This document shows positions 56,914 to 64,000 of a stretch of DNA of 64,000 nt, piece by piece. Where the stretch lies: the NCBI RefSeq assembly GCF_002954325.1, contig NZ_MQVX01000001.1:2460743-2524742 (forward strand), read 5' to 3'. The first letter of the stretch is position 1; every line of letters starts with the position of its first letter. The DNA is from Aureicoccus marinus. GTDB taxonomy: Bacteria; Bacteroidota; Bacteroidia; Flavobacteriales; Flavobacteriaceae. A program made the position numbers and the translations under genes. A model generated the notes under the pieces. It saw only the letters and a program-made list of their open reading frames with translations, was not told the DNA's origin and made no database searches.

Positions 56914-56942
56914 AAGAAGGAAGCGGCTCTGCTGATTTCGAG

Positions 56943-56972
56943 TTGGGTTTTTCAGAATAAATAGTATCTTTG
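56943..56972 (+). promoter_or_regulatory. Strong predicted promoter for the DUF177-rpmF-fabH-acc cluster
   Basis: TTG (56943-56945) and TATCTTTG (56965-56972) with 19 bp between them match the Bacteroidota consensus fully. The DUF177 gene starts 43 bp after the box. Confidence 0.75.
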
Positions 56973-57015
56973 CACCCGCCTTATACGGCTGGTACACAAA
57001 CGATAAGTGTAAACT

Positions 57016-57546
57016 ATGAAGCCAAATGAGTTTCTTATCCCCTTCCAGGGATTGAAGCAAGGAAAACATGAGTTTGCGTATCAACTGGGCAACGAGTTCT
57101 TTGAACAGTTTGATTATCAAGAATTTGAGTCTTGTAAAATTGATGTCAAAATCGATTTAAACAAGACCAGCACCATGTTAGAATTCGATATCCACGGCCA
57201 AGGGACGGTAGAAGTCCCTTGTGATTTGACCCAAGAGTTGTACGACCAACCTGTTTCAGGAGAGTTATCCTTGGTGGTCAAGTTCGGAGAGGAATTCAAT
57301 GACGAAGACGATGAATTATTGGTGCTGCCTCATGGAGAACACCAGGTTGATCTCAGTCAGTATGTCTACGAGATGTTGGTTTTGGCTGTGCCATTAAAGC
57401 GCATCCATCCCGGAGTAGAAGACGGAACCCTGGAATCGGACATTCTTGACAAACTGGAGGAGCTCGAACCGGGCGAAAATAAAACAGACGATGACGAGAG
57501 CGATCCCCGATGGGACGATCTCAAAAAACTATTAACGGATAAATAA
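57016..57546 (+). CDS. DUF177 (YceD-type) protein
   Basis: The 176-residue protein belongs to the YceD/DUF177 family, which is linked to 23S rRNA accumulation and almost always precedes rpmF. Features: FEQFDYQEFESCKIDVKIDL, GTVEVPCDLTQELYDQPVSG (family Cys strand), an acidic EEFNDEDDELLVLPHGE stretch and the helix-strand LSQYVYEMLVLAVPLKRIHP. The acidic tail is usual. It has a strong promoter upstream and rpmF starts 9 bp after its stop, so they form an operon. Confidence 0.95.
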   Translation: MKPNEFLIPFQGLKQGKHEFAYQLGNEFFEQFDYQEFESCKIDVKIDLNKTSTMLEFDIHGQGTVEVPCDLTQELYDQPVSGELSLVVKFGEEFNDEDDELLVLPHGEHQVDLSQYVYEMLVLAVPLKRIHPGVEDGTLESDILDKLEELEPGENKTDDDESDPRWDDLKKLLTDK

Positions 57547-57555
57547 AGGAGTAGC

Positions 57556-57753
57556 ATGGCACATCCAAAGAGAAAAATATCAAAAACGCGTAGAGACAAG
57601 CGTAGAACGCACGTAAAAGCGACCATGCCTACATTGGCGAAGGACGCCACCACTGGTGAAATGCATTTGTACCACAGAGCCCACTGGCACGAAGGTAAAA
57701 TGTACTACCGCGGTCAGGTTGTTCTAGACAAAACCGAAGAAGTAGAAGACTAA
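57556..57753 (+). CDS. rpmF: Ribosomal protein bL32
   Basis: A 65-residue large-subunit protein. [19 protein letters not shown] is the classical start, and [20 protein letters not shown] gives the C-terminal part. The four zinc cysteines of some bL32 proteins are absent, so it is the zinc-free type. A GGAG Shine-Dalgarno-like stretch precedes the ATG, which is unusual in this group. A terminator follows at 57782. Confidence 0.98.
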   Translation: MAHPKRKISKTRRDKRRTHVKATMPTLAKDATTGEMHLYHRAHWHEGKMYYRGQVVLDKTEEVED

Positions 57754-57781
57754 TTCACAGTCTTTCTGTTAAATATTCGAG

Positions 57782-57810
57782 CTCTCGTTGTTCCCAACGG
57801 GAGTTTTTTT
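57782..57810 (+). terminator. Terminator after rpmF
   Basis: CTCTCGTTG pairs with CAACGGGAG around TTCC (one wobble pair) and is followed by seven T. It separates rpmF from fabH, so fabH-accBC needs read-through or its own promoter. Confidence 0.85.
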
Positions 57811-57950
57811 ATGGAATAAAGTGGCCTTTTAGTAAAAAGGCGAAAAATGGACAAAACTGACCAAAAACACTAAAAATTGCCGAGAAATCACTAATTTTCA
57901 CCACTTTTGCGCGAAATTTTGATGTTTTTCGCCCAAACAAAATATTTTGC

Positions 57951-58949
57951 ATGAGTAAGATCACTGCAGCAATTACCGGAGTAGGAGGCTATGTGCCCGA
58001 TTTTGTTTTGACCAACGAGATTCTCGAGACCATGGTCGATACCAATGACGAATGGATCACAACCCGCACCGGAATTAAAGAGAGACGACTTCTCAAAGAA
58101 GATGGAGTCGGAACTTCCTTCATGGCCCAGCGAGCCGCCTTGGATTTGCTAGCCAAAACCGGGACAGATCCCAAGGATATTGACATGGTATTGTTGGCTA
58201 CCGCAACCCCGGACATGCCAGTTGCCGCGACAGCCGCTTTTGTGGCTTCCGAGATCGGAGCGACCAACGCCTTTTCCTATGACTTACAAGCCGCCTGTAG
58301 TAGCTTCCTGTATGGAATGTCTACGGCTGCCCGCTACATTGAGTCAGGTCGTTATAAAAAGGTTTTGCTCATCGGCGCAGACAAGATGTCTTCTATAATT
58401 GATTACACTGACCGTGCCACCTGCATCATTTTTGGTGACGGAGCCGGAGCGGTTTTATTCGAACCGAATGAAGAAGGATTGGGATTGCAGGATGAGGTGT
58501 TGAGAAGTGATGGCCACGGCCGTGAGTTTTTACGCATTGAAGCGGGTGGCTCCATCATGCCTCCTTCTGTCGAGACCATTGCGAACAGCAAGCATTACGT
58601 TTATCAAGACGGAAAGACGGTATTCAAATTTGCCGTTTCTAATATGGCTGATGTTTCGGCTCAAATTATGGAGCGCAACGGCTTGACACATGACGATGTG
58701 AACTGGTTGGTACCGCACCAGGCCAATAAAAGAATTATCGATGCAACAGCAAAGCGAATGGGCCTCGAAAAAGAAAAGGTGATGATGAATATTCACCGCT
58801 ACGGGAACACGACTTCGGCAACCTTACCTCTGCTGCTATTCGATTACGAGAAACAACTGAAAAAAGGAGATCAACTCGTATTTGCCGCCTTTGGAGGTGG
58901 ATTTACCTGGGGAGCTATATACCTAACATGGGCCTATGATGGCCAGTAG
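57951..58949 (+). CDS. fabH: Beta-ketoacyl-ACP synthase III
   Basis: It starts fatty-acid synthesis by condensing acyl-CoA with malonyl-ACP. The 332 residues contain the thiolase-fold triad: Cys116 in DLQAACSSFLYG, His256 in LVPHQANKRI and Asn286 in RYGNTTSATLP. GIKERRLL and GDGAGAVLFEP are further family signatures. The start ATG at 57951 gives MSKITAAITGVGGYVPD. accB follows after 20 bp, so fabH-accB-accC are co-transcribed. Confidence 0.97.
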   Translation: MSKITAAITGVGGYVPDFVLTNEILETMVDTNDEWITTRTGIKERRLLKEDGVGTSFMAQRAALDLLAKTGTDPKDIDMVLLATATPDMPVAATAAFVASEIGATNAFSYDLQAACSSFLYGMSTAARYIESGRYKKVLLIGADKMSSIIDYTDRATCIIFGDGAGAVLFEPNEEGLGLQDEVLRSDGHGREFLRIEAGGSIMPPSVETIANSKHYVYQDGKTVFKFAVSNMADVSAQIMERNGLTHDDVNWLVPHQANKRIIDATAKRMGLEKEKVMMNIHRYGNTTSATLPLLLFDYEKQLKKGDQLVFAAFGGGFTWGAIYLTWAYDGQ

Positions 58950-58969
58950 AACTAACTAAATCAAGATGC

Positions 58970-59467
58970 ATGGACATTAAGGAAATTCAAAGCCTGATTC
59001 GATTTGTCGCCAAATCCGGAGCCAGTGAAGTAAAGCTGGAGACCGACGATATTAAAATCACGATCCGTACAGGCGGAACATCTGGCGTGGAAGGTGCTTT
59101 TGTACAGCCTATTCAGATGGCTGCACCGACAATGCCAGTCGCACCTGCTGCTCCTGCAGCACCTGTTGCTGAGGCTCCTGCCGCTGGAGGCGGAGACAAG
59201 GGAGGCGAGAGCGAAGATGACAGCAAGTACATCACCATCAAGTCTCCAATCATTGGAACTTTCTACCGCAAACCTTCTCCTGACAAAGATGCCTTCGTAG
59301 AAGTTGGAAGCAGCATCAGCCCCGGAGATGTTCTTTGTGTGATTGAAGCCATGAAATTATTCAACGATATCGAGTCAGAAGTCTCTGGTAAGATTGTCAA
59401 AGTGTTGGTAGACGATTCCAGTCCAGTTGAATTCGATCAACCCCTATTCCTGGTTGATCCATCCTAA
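58970..59467 (+). CDS. accB: Acetyl-CoA carboxylase biotin carboxyl carrier protein
   Basis: The 165-residue carrier of acetyl-CoA carboxylase. An N-terminal assembly part MDIKEIQSLIRFVAKSGASE is followed by a Pro/Ala-rich flexible linker (about 45-80) and a C-terminal biotinyl domain with the biotin Lys129 in VIEAMKLFND. It hands carboxyl-biotin from AccC to the carboxyltransferase. accC starts 12 bp later, and the two are co-transcribed. Confidence 0.97.
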   Translation: MDIKEIQSLIRFVAKSGASEVKLETDDIKITIRTGGTSGVEGAFVQPIQMAAPTMPVAPAAPAAPVAEAPAAGGGDKGGESEDDSKYITIKSPIIGTFYRKPSPDKDAFVEVGSSISPGDVLCVIEAMKLFNDIESEVSGKIVKVLVDDSSPVEFDQPLFLVDPS

Positions 59468-59479
59468 GACCTCGGGACT

Positions 59480-60829
59480 ATGTTTAAGAAGATATTGATA
59501 GCGAATCGCGGTGAAATCGCGCTTCGTGTAATCAGAACCTGCAAGGAAATGGGCATCAAAACGGTGGCCGTCTATTCCAAGGCAGATGAAGACAGCCTCC
59601 ACGTCCGTTTTGCGGATGAAGCGGTGTGTATCGGTCCTGCGCCGAGTTCTGAGTCTTACCTCAAGATTCCAAACATCATTGCAGCCGCAGAGATCACCAA
59701 CGCAGATGCTATTCACCCTGGATATGGATTCTTGTCAGAGAACTCCAAGTTCTCCAGAATCTGTGCGGAGCACGATATCAAGTTTATCGGAGCGACCGGG
59801 GAGCAGATCGACCGCATGGGAGATAAGGCTTCAGCCAAATCCACCATGAAGGAAGCGGGAGTTCCAACCATTCCTGGTTCTGAAGGCCTGCTTAAAGATC
59901 TGGATCACGCAAAAGAGGAGGCCGGTAAAATGGGCTACCCCGTGATGATCAAGGCGACTGCAGGTGGTGGAGGAAAAGGGATGCGTGCGATCTGGTCCGA
60001 AGAGGAGCTGGAGACCGCTTTCCCAAGCGCCGTTCAGGAAGCAACTGCTGCCTTTGGTAACGGAGGGATGTATATGGAGAAGCTCATTGAAGAGCCTCGC
60101 CACATCGAAATACAGATTGTTGGAGATCAATTCGGAAAAGCCTGTCACCTCTCAGAGCGTGATTGTTCCGTACAGCGACGACACCAGAAGTTGACGGAAG
60201 AAACTCCTTCGCCCTTTATGACTGACAAGCTTCGGGAGGAAATGGGGGCTGCTGCCATTAAAGCGGCAGAGTACATTAAGTATGAGGGAGCAGGAACCGT
60301 AGAATTCTTGGTTGATAAGCACCGCAATTTCTACTTCATGGAGATGAACACCCGTATTCAGGTCGAGCACCCGATTACGGAACAGGTAATCGATTACGAT
60401 TTGATCAGAGAGCAGATTTTGGTTGCTGGTGGAGTACCGATCTCAGGGAAAAACTACACGCCGAAGCTACACTCGATCGAATGCCGTATTAACGCGGAGG
60501 ATCCTTACAATGATTTCCGCCCTTCTCCGGGACGTATTGCAACTTTGCACACGCCAGGAGGTCATGGAGTTCGATTGGATTCGCATGTTTACAGTGGATA
60601 CGTTATTCCTCCGAACTACGATTCCATGATCGCGAAACTGATTACCACTGCACAAACCCGTGAGGAAGCCATCAACAAGATGCGCCGTGCCTTGGACGAG
60701 TTTGTGATTGAAGGAGTTAAAACCACAATTCCTTTTCACCGTCAATTGATGGATCATCCGGATTACTTGGCTGGGAACTACACCACCAAGTTTATGGAAG
60801 GCTTCGAGATGAAGCCTGAAGAGGACTAA
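59480..60829 (+). CDS. accC: Acetyl-CoA carboxylase biotin carboxylase subunit
   Basis: This ATP-grasp enzyme carboxylates biotin on AccB. The 449 residues include [28 protein letters not shown], the glycine-rich ATP loop [14 protein letters not shown] and the catalytic/metal region [15 protein letters not shown], with the conserved REHEE-type chain and the C-terminal [14 protein letters not shown] segment. The length is typical. It is the third member of the fabH-accB-accC run. Confidence 0.98.
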   Translation: MFKKILIANRGEIALRVIRTCKEMGIKTVAVYSKADEDSLHVRFADEAVCIGPAPSSESYLKIPNIIAAAEITNADAIHPGYGFLSENSKFSRICAEHDIKFIGATGEQIDRMGDKASAKSTMKEAGVPTIPGSEGLLKDLDHAKEEAGKMGYPVMIKATAGGGGKGMRAIWSEEELETAFPSAVQEATAAFGNGGMYMEKLIEEPRHIEIQIVGDQFGKACHLSERDCSVQRRHQKLTEETPSPFMTDKLREEMGAAAIKAAEYIKYEGAGTVEFLVDKHRNFYFMEMNTRIQVEHPITEQVIDYDLIREQILVAGGVPISGKNYTPKLHSIECRINAEDPYNDFRPSPGRIATLHTPGGHGVRLDSHVYSGYVIPPNYDSMIAKLITTAQTREEAINKMRRALDEFVIEGVKTTIPFHRQLMDHPDYLAGNYTTKFMEGFEMKPEED

Positions 60830-60845
60830 GACAACAGAGGGCCCT

Positions 60846-61967
60846 ATGAAGCTATCCTATTGGGAAGAACAAGCCTGGCTAAGCCAAGTCGATTTTACCC
60901 TGATAGGAGCTGGCTTGGTAGGGCTCAATGCTGCTCTAAGGCTTCGAGAACGCTTCCCCAATAAACACATTGTCGTTGTTGAACGCGGCCCTCTTCCTAG
61001 TGGAGCGAGTACGCGTAATGCTGGTTTTGCCTGTTTTGGCTCTCTTTCGGAGCTATTGGCCGATGCCAAACACCACAGCCCAGAGGAGATCCGCGAGCTG
61101 GTTGCCCAACGTTTTGAAGGAATTCAATACCTGAGAAGCTTGTTGGGGGACAAGGCTCTCCGGTATACCAATAAAGGTGGCCATGAACTCTTTTTGAAGG
61201 AGGATCAAGCCCTATTTGAAGCCTGTGAAGCGGCCTTGGAAACAACCAACACCCTTCTTCGAGAGGTGTTCGGGGGTGATGCTTTCCAGATTCAAAAAAC
61301 CAATCCTGCCTTTGGGCAAATTCTTCCACATCAATTTACCCACCAATACGAGGGTGAATTGCATCCTGGTTTTATGATGCAAGCACTCCTCGAAAAGGTC
61401 AAGAAAGCCAATATTTTGGTGCTAACCGGTGTTCGGGTAGACCAGTTGGAAGAAAGTCCCACAGGAGTTACACTGAGGGCGGAGGAGCGCGAATGGACCA
61501 GCCAGCAGGTACTGATGACCACCAACGGATTTGCCTCCCGTCTTCTCACCGATAAACAGGACCAAGTCAAACCCGCAAGAGCACAGGTGCTCTTAACCAG
61601 CCCGGTAGCTACCCGGATCGAAGGCTGTTACCACCTGGAACAAGGCTACTATTACTTTCGTCAGATCGACGGCAGGGTCTTGCTCGGTGGAGGAAGAAAT
61701 TTGGATATCCCAGGCGAAACAACCACAGAACCCGGAACAAGTCCGCTGATTCAAGACCGCCTTGAAGCCCTCCTCAGAGAGGTCATCTTGCCCCAAGAGT
61801 CTTTTGAGATTGAAAGGCGGTGGAGCGGGGTCATGGGGGTTGGCCCCAAAAAGAATCCCCTGGTCGAACAACTCTCGCAAAGGACGTACTGTGGTGTACG
61901 CCTCGGAGGAATGGGGGTTGCCTTGGGCAGTCAGGTTGGCAAACGTTTAGCAGATCTTGTGAATTAA
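60846..61967 (+). CDS. FAD-dependent oxidoreductase, DAO family
   Basis: A 373-residue flavoprotein of the D-amino-acid-oxidase/glycine-oxidase class. The FAD-binding Rossmann motif DFTLIGAGLVGLNAALRL is at about 15-32. A following VVVERGPLPSGASTRNAGFA carries the S-x-R-x-x-G-x pattern of this family, and RRWSGVMGVGP lies near the C-terminus. The substrate (amine or amino acid) is not known. It follows accC by 16 bp, so it is probably in the same transcript although not part of fatty-acid synthesis. A terminator follows. Confidence 0.88.
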   Translation: MKLSYWEEQAWLSQVDFTLIGAGLVGLNAALRLRERFPNKHIVVVERGPLPSGASTRNAGFACFGSLSELLADAKHHSPEEIRELVAQRFEGIQYLRSLLGDKALRYTNKGGHELFLKEDQALFEACEAALETTNTLLREVFGGDAFQIQKTNPAFGQILPHQFTHQYEGELHPGFMMQALLEKVKKANILVLTGVRVDQLEESPTGVTLRAEEREWTSQQVLMTTNGFASRLLTDKQDQVKPARAQVLLTSPVATRIEGCYHLEQGYYYFRQIDGRVLLGGGRNLDIPGETTTEPGTSPLIQDRLEALLREVILPQESFEIERRWSGVMGVGPKKNPLVEQLSQRTYCGVRLGGMGVALGSQVGKRLADLVN

Positions 61968-62007
61968 TAGTGGTCTACAACATCAATCTCAAATGCTAAA
62001 AGAAAAA

Positions 62008-62034
62008 GAGCTCCCGAGGGAGCCCTTTCTTTTG
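62008..62034. terminator. Terminator between the DAO gene and the prolyl oligopeptidase gene
   Basis: GAGCTCCC and GGGAGCCC pair with one mismatch, flanked by A-rich and T-rich sequence on the two sides, so it may work in both directions for the convergent genes. Confidence 0.7.
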
Positions 62035-62048
62035 TAATATAGCGAGGA

Positions 62049-64000
62049 TTAACCTTTAATCTCGCTAAGAACCGCTTTGTTCGGTAGCTCTTCAAAGCCC
62101 ATATTGAACAGGGTGAACCCGAAAATATCGGAATACTGCTCGATGGTTTTGCTCACAGGAGTTCCTGCACCGTGTCCGGCATCGGTTTCGATTCGGATGA
62201 GTGTTGGATTGGCTCCAGCTTGTTTGGCTTGTAACTGGGCCGCAAACTTAAAGCTGTGTGCTGGAACAACTCGGTCGTCGTGATCTCCTGTAGTGACCAA
62301 AGTTGCTGGGTATTCTACCCCTTCTTTGACGTTGTGTACAGGCGAATACCCCTTGAGGTACTCAAACATTTCGGGGCTGTCTTCGGAAGTTCCGTAGTCG
62401 TAAGCCCATCCGGCACCCGCAGTGAACGTGTGGTAGCGCAGCATGTCCAACACCCCTACAGCGGGCAAAGCAACCTTCATCAAATCCGGGCGCTGGGTCA
62501 TGGTCGCGCCGACCAAGAGGCCTCCGTTCGAACCACCGCGAATGGCGAGGTAATCGCTGCTGGTGTAGTTGTTCTCGATCAGGTATTCTGCCGCAGCAAT
62601 AAAGTCGTCAAAGACGTTTTGCTTCTGCATTTTGGTACCTGCATCGTGCCACTTTTTCCCGTACTCTCCCCCTCCACGAAGGTTAGGCACGGCATAAACT
62701 CCCCCTTGTTCCATCCAGACGGCATTGGCAATGCTGAAGGAAGGCTGTAAGCTGATGTTGAACCCTCCGTATCCGTAAAGGATGGTCGGGTTTTTTCCAT
62801 TGAGCTCCAAGCCTTTTTTGTGGGTAATGATCATCGGTACCTTGGTGCCATCTTTTGAGGTGTAGAAGACCTGAGTAGAGGTATAGTCTTCAGGATTGAA
62901 GTCAATCTCGGGCTTCCAGTATTGCTCGTAATCTCCGGTCTCTACATTGTACTTGTAGGTCGAGCCAGGCGTGTTGTAGTTGGTAAAAGAAAAGTAGAAT
63001 TCCTTCTCGTCCTTTTCACCCCCAAAGCCACTTGCCGTTCCAACGCCAGGGAGTTCGATATCCCGAACCTTGTTGCCGTCCATATCGTATTGGTAGACCT
63101 TGGAAATGGCGTCAACCATGTACTTGGTAAAGAAGTATCCTCCTCCGCTGCCCGCAGTAAGCACGTGTTCGGTTTCGCGAACAAAGTCTACCCAATTGTC
63201 AACTCCAGGATTACTGGCGTCGACCGAAACAATCTTCTTGTTGGGAGCATTGCGGTTGGTCACCAAGAACAGGCGACTGCCTTCATTATCCAAGACATAG
63301 GTGTCAGCCTCATCATCGCCTTGTATGGTCACCAAGGAGCTGTTTTTGCTCTTGAGATCCTTCATGAACAGCTTGTTCCCTGAAGTAGCTACCGAAGCGC
63401 TGATAAAGAGGTAGCGATCGTCCTCAGAAACATATCCGCCAACGTAGCGGTGTTTCTCAGACTCAGTTCCTCCAAAAATGACCTGGTCTTCTTTTTGATC
63501 TGTTCCCAGTTTGTGGAAATACAGCTTGTGCTGATCAGTTTTGGCCGATAGCTCACTACCCTCTGGTTTATCGTAGCTGGAGTAGTAGAAACCTTCTTTC
63601 CCTCTCCAGGAAATACCACTGAATTTCACATCCACCAAGGTGTCCTGCACACGGGTGAGGTTTTCGGTTTCGATGACGATCACCTTGCGCCAGTCACTTC
63701 CTCCTTCAGAGATGGAGTAAGCAGCCATGCTGCCATCCTCTGTAAAACTCAATCCGGCAAGAGAAGTCGTTCCGTCTTCAGAGAAGGTGTTGGGATCCAA
63801 AAAGACCTCCGGTTCTCCACCGCCTTTCTGGCGGTAGTAAACGTACTGGTTTTGAAGGCCGTCGTTTTTGGCGAAATAAGTGTAGTCTCCCCGTTTAAAG
63901 GGAGAGCCAATTTTCTCGTAATTCCAGAGTTTTTCGAGTCGGCCTTTGAGCTGCTCTCGAAAAGGAATATTGTCGAGGAAGCCGAAGGTAACGCCATTTT
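62049..64000 (-). CDS. Prolyl oligopeptidase family peptidase, S9A (5' part outside window)
   Basis: The open frame enters from the right edge without interruption and ends at 62049, giving about 650 residues of a roughly 700-residue enzyme. The first visible part, [19 protein letters not shown], belongs to the N-terminal beta-propeller region. The catalytic alpha/beta domain has [32 protein letters not shown], the nucleophile Ser in [13 protein letters not shown], the Asp in [10 protein letters not shown] and the His in [10 protein letters not shown]. It cleaves short proline-containing peptides and is probably secreted or periplasmic. No frameshift is seen. Confidence 0.95.
   Translation of the reverse strand, partial: NGVTFGFLDNIPFREQLKGRLEKLWNYEKIGSPFKRGDYTYFAKNDGLQNQYVYYRQKGGGEPEVFLDPNTFSEDGTTSLAGLSFTEDGSMAAYSISEGGSDWRKVIVIETENLTRVQDTLVDVKFSGISWRGKEGFYYSSYDKPEGSELSAKTDQHKLYFHKLGTDQKEDQVIFGGTESEKHRYVGGYVSEDDRYLFISASVATSGNKLFMKDLKSKNSSLVTIQGDDEADTYVLDNEGSRLFLVTNRNAPNKKIVSVDASNPGVDNWVDFVRETEHVLTAGSGGGYFFTKYMVDAISKVYQYDMDGNKVRDIELPGVGTASGFGGEKDEKEFYFSFTNYNTPGSTYKYNVETGDYEQYWKPEIDFNPEDYTSTQVFYTSKDGTKVPMIITHKKGLELNGKNPTILYGYGGFNISLQPSFSIANAVWMEQGGVYAVPNLRGGGEYGKKWHDAGTKMQKQNVFDDFIAAAEYLIENNYTSSDYLAIRGGSNGGLLVGATMTQRPDLMKVALPAVGVLDMLRYHTFTAGAGWAYDYGTSEDSPEMFEYLKGYSPVHNVKEGVEYPATLVTTGDHDDRVVPAHSFKFAAQLQAKQAGANPTLIRIETDAGHGAGTPVSKTIEQYSDIFGFTLFNMGFEELPNKAVLSEIKG

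Noticed and set aside
63749..63997. 82-residue minus-strand frame near the right edge
   Set aside because: It is out of frame with the uninterrupted prolyl oligopeptidase frame, which continues to the window end.

Overview
The window looks like chromosomal DNA of a marine-type Flavobacteriia (Bacteroidota). The evidence is signal peptides ending in AQ, a SusC/OmpA-type carboxypeptidase-regulatory plus beta-barrel protein, TPR and PAS two-component kinases, promoters of the form TTG-N19-TAnnTTTG, few Shine-Dalgarno sites, and gene neighbourhoods such as DUF177-rpmF-fabH-accB-accC. No CRISPR array, rRNA operon or insertion sequence was seen.

Layout. 0-9.7 kb: the start of a GIN/DUF2807-type secreted protein, RNase R, an ElaA-type GNAT, then a leftward run MBL hydrolase > S8 protease > M1 peptidase > rnpA > S41 protease. 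9.9-19.3 kb: a cation/proton antiporter, lepA, an outer-membrane barrel protein, dusB, a LolC/E-like permease, rbfA and methylmalonyl-CoA epimerase. 19.3-32.6 kb: an accessory stretch. It holds a PepSY membrane protein and a CAU tRNA whose 3' end is duplicated 1.25 kb away around a tiny integrase-less element, then a TSP3-repeat surface protein, a VOC protein, a DUF6150 repeat protein and an HNH nuclease with an unknown partner. It continues with a large secreted BNR/VPS10-like propeller protein, a DUF2779 Fe-S nuclease/exonuclease and a 5'(3')-deoxyribonucleotidase. 32.6-49.5 kb: a second BNR/VPS10-like protein, another propeller protein, a TPR histidine kinase with a LuxR-type regulator, a double retropepsin-like protease, a DUF5916 barrel protein and several secreted or membrane proteins of unknown function. 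49.6-64 kb: a PAS kinase and receiver pair, a TauE/SafE permease, a cyanophycinase-like lipoprotein, a sodium:solute symporter, ribE/pdxA (divergent), the fatty-acid operon, a DAO-type oxidoreductase and the 3' part of a prolyl oligopeptidase.

The dominant oddity is frameshifts. Ten otherwise well-conserved genes (including pdxA and methylmalonyl-CoA epimerase) are broken by thirteen single-base indels. Eleven are one-base losses, several in homopolymers. The reading frames resume exactly, so I treat these as intact genes with sequence errors unless shown otherwise, and give the corrected extents.

The best candidates for something undescribed are the 1.25-kb mini-element in the tRNA 3' end (13-bp core repeats, four 13-bp arm-type repeats, BP74-like lipoprotein cargo, no integrase) and the HNH plus unknown two-gene module at 25.3-26.8 kb.
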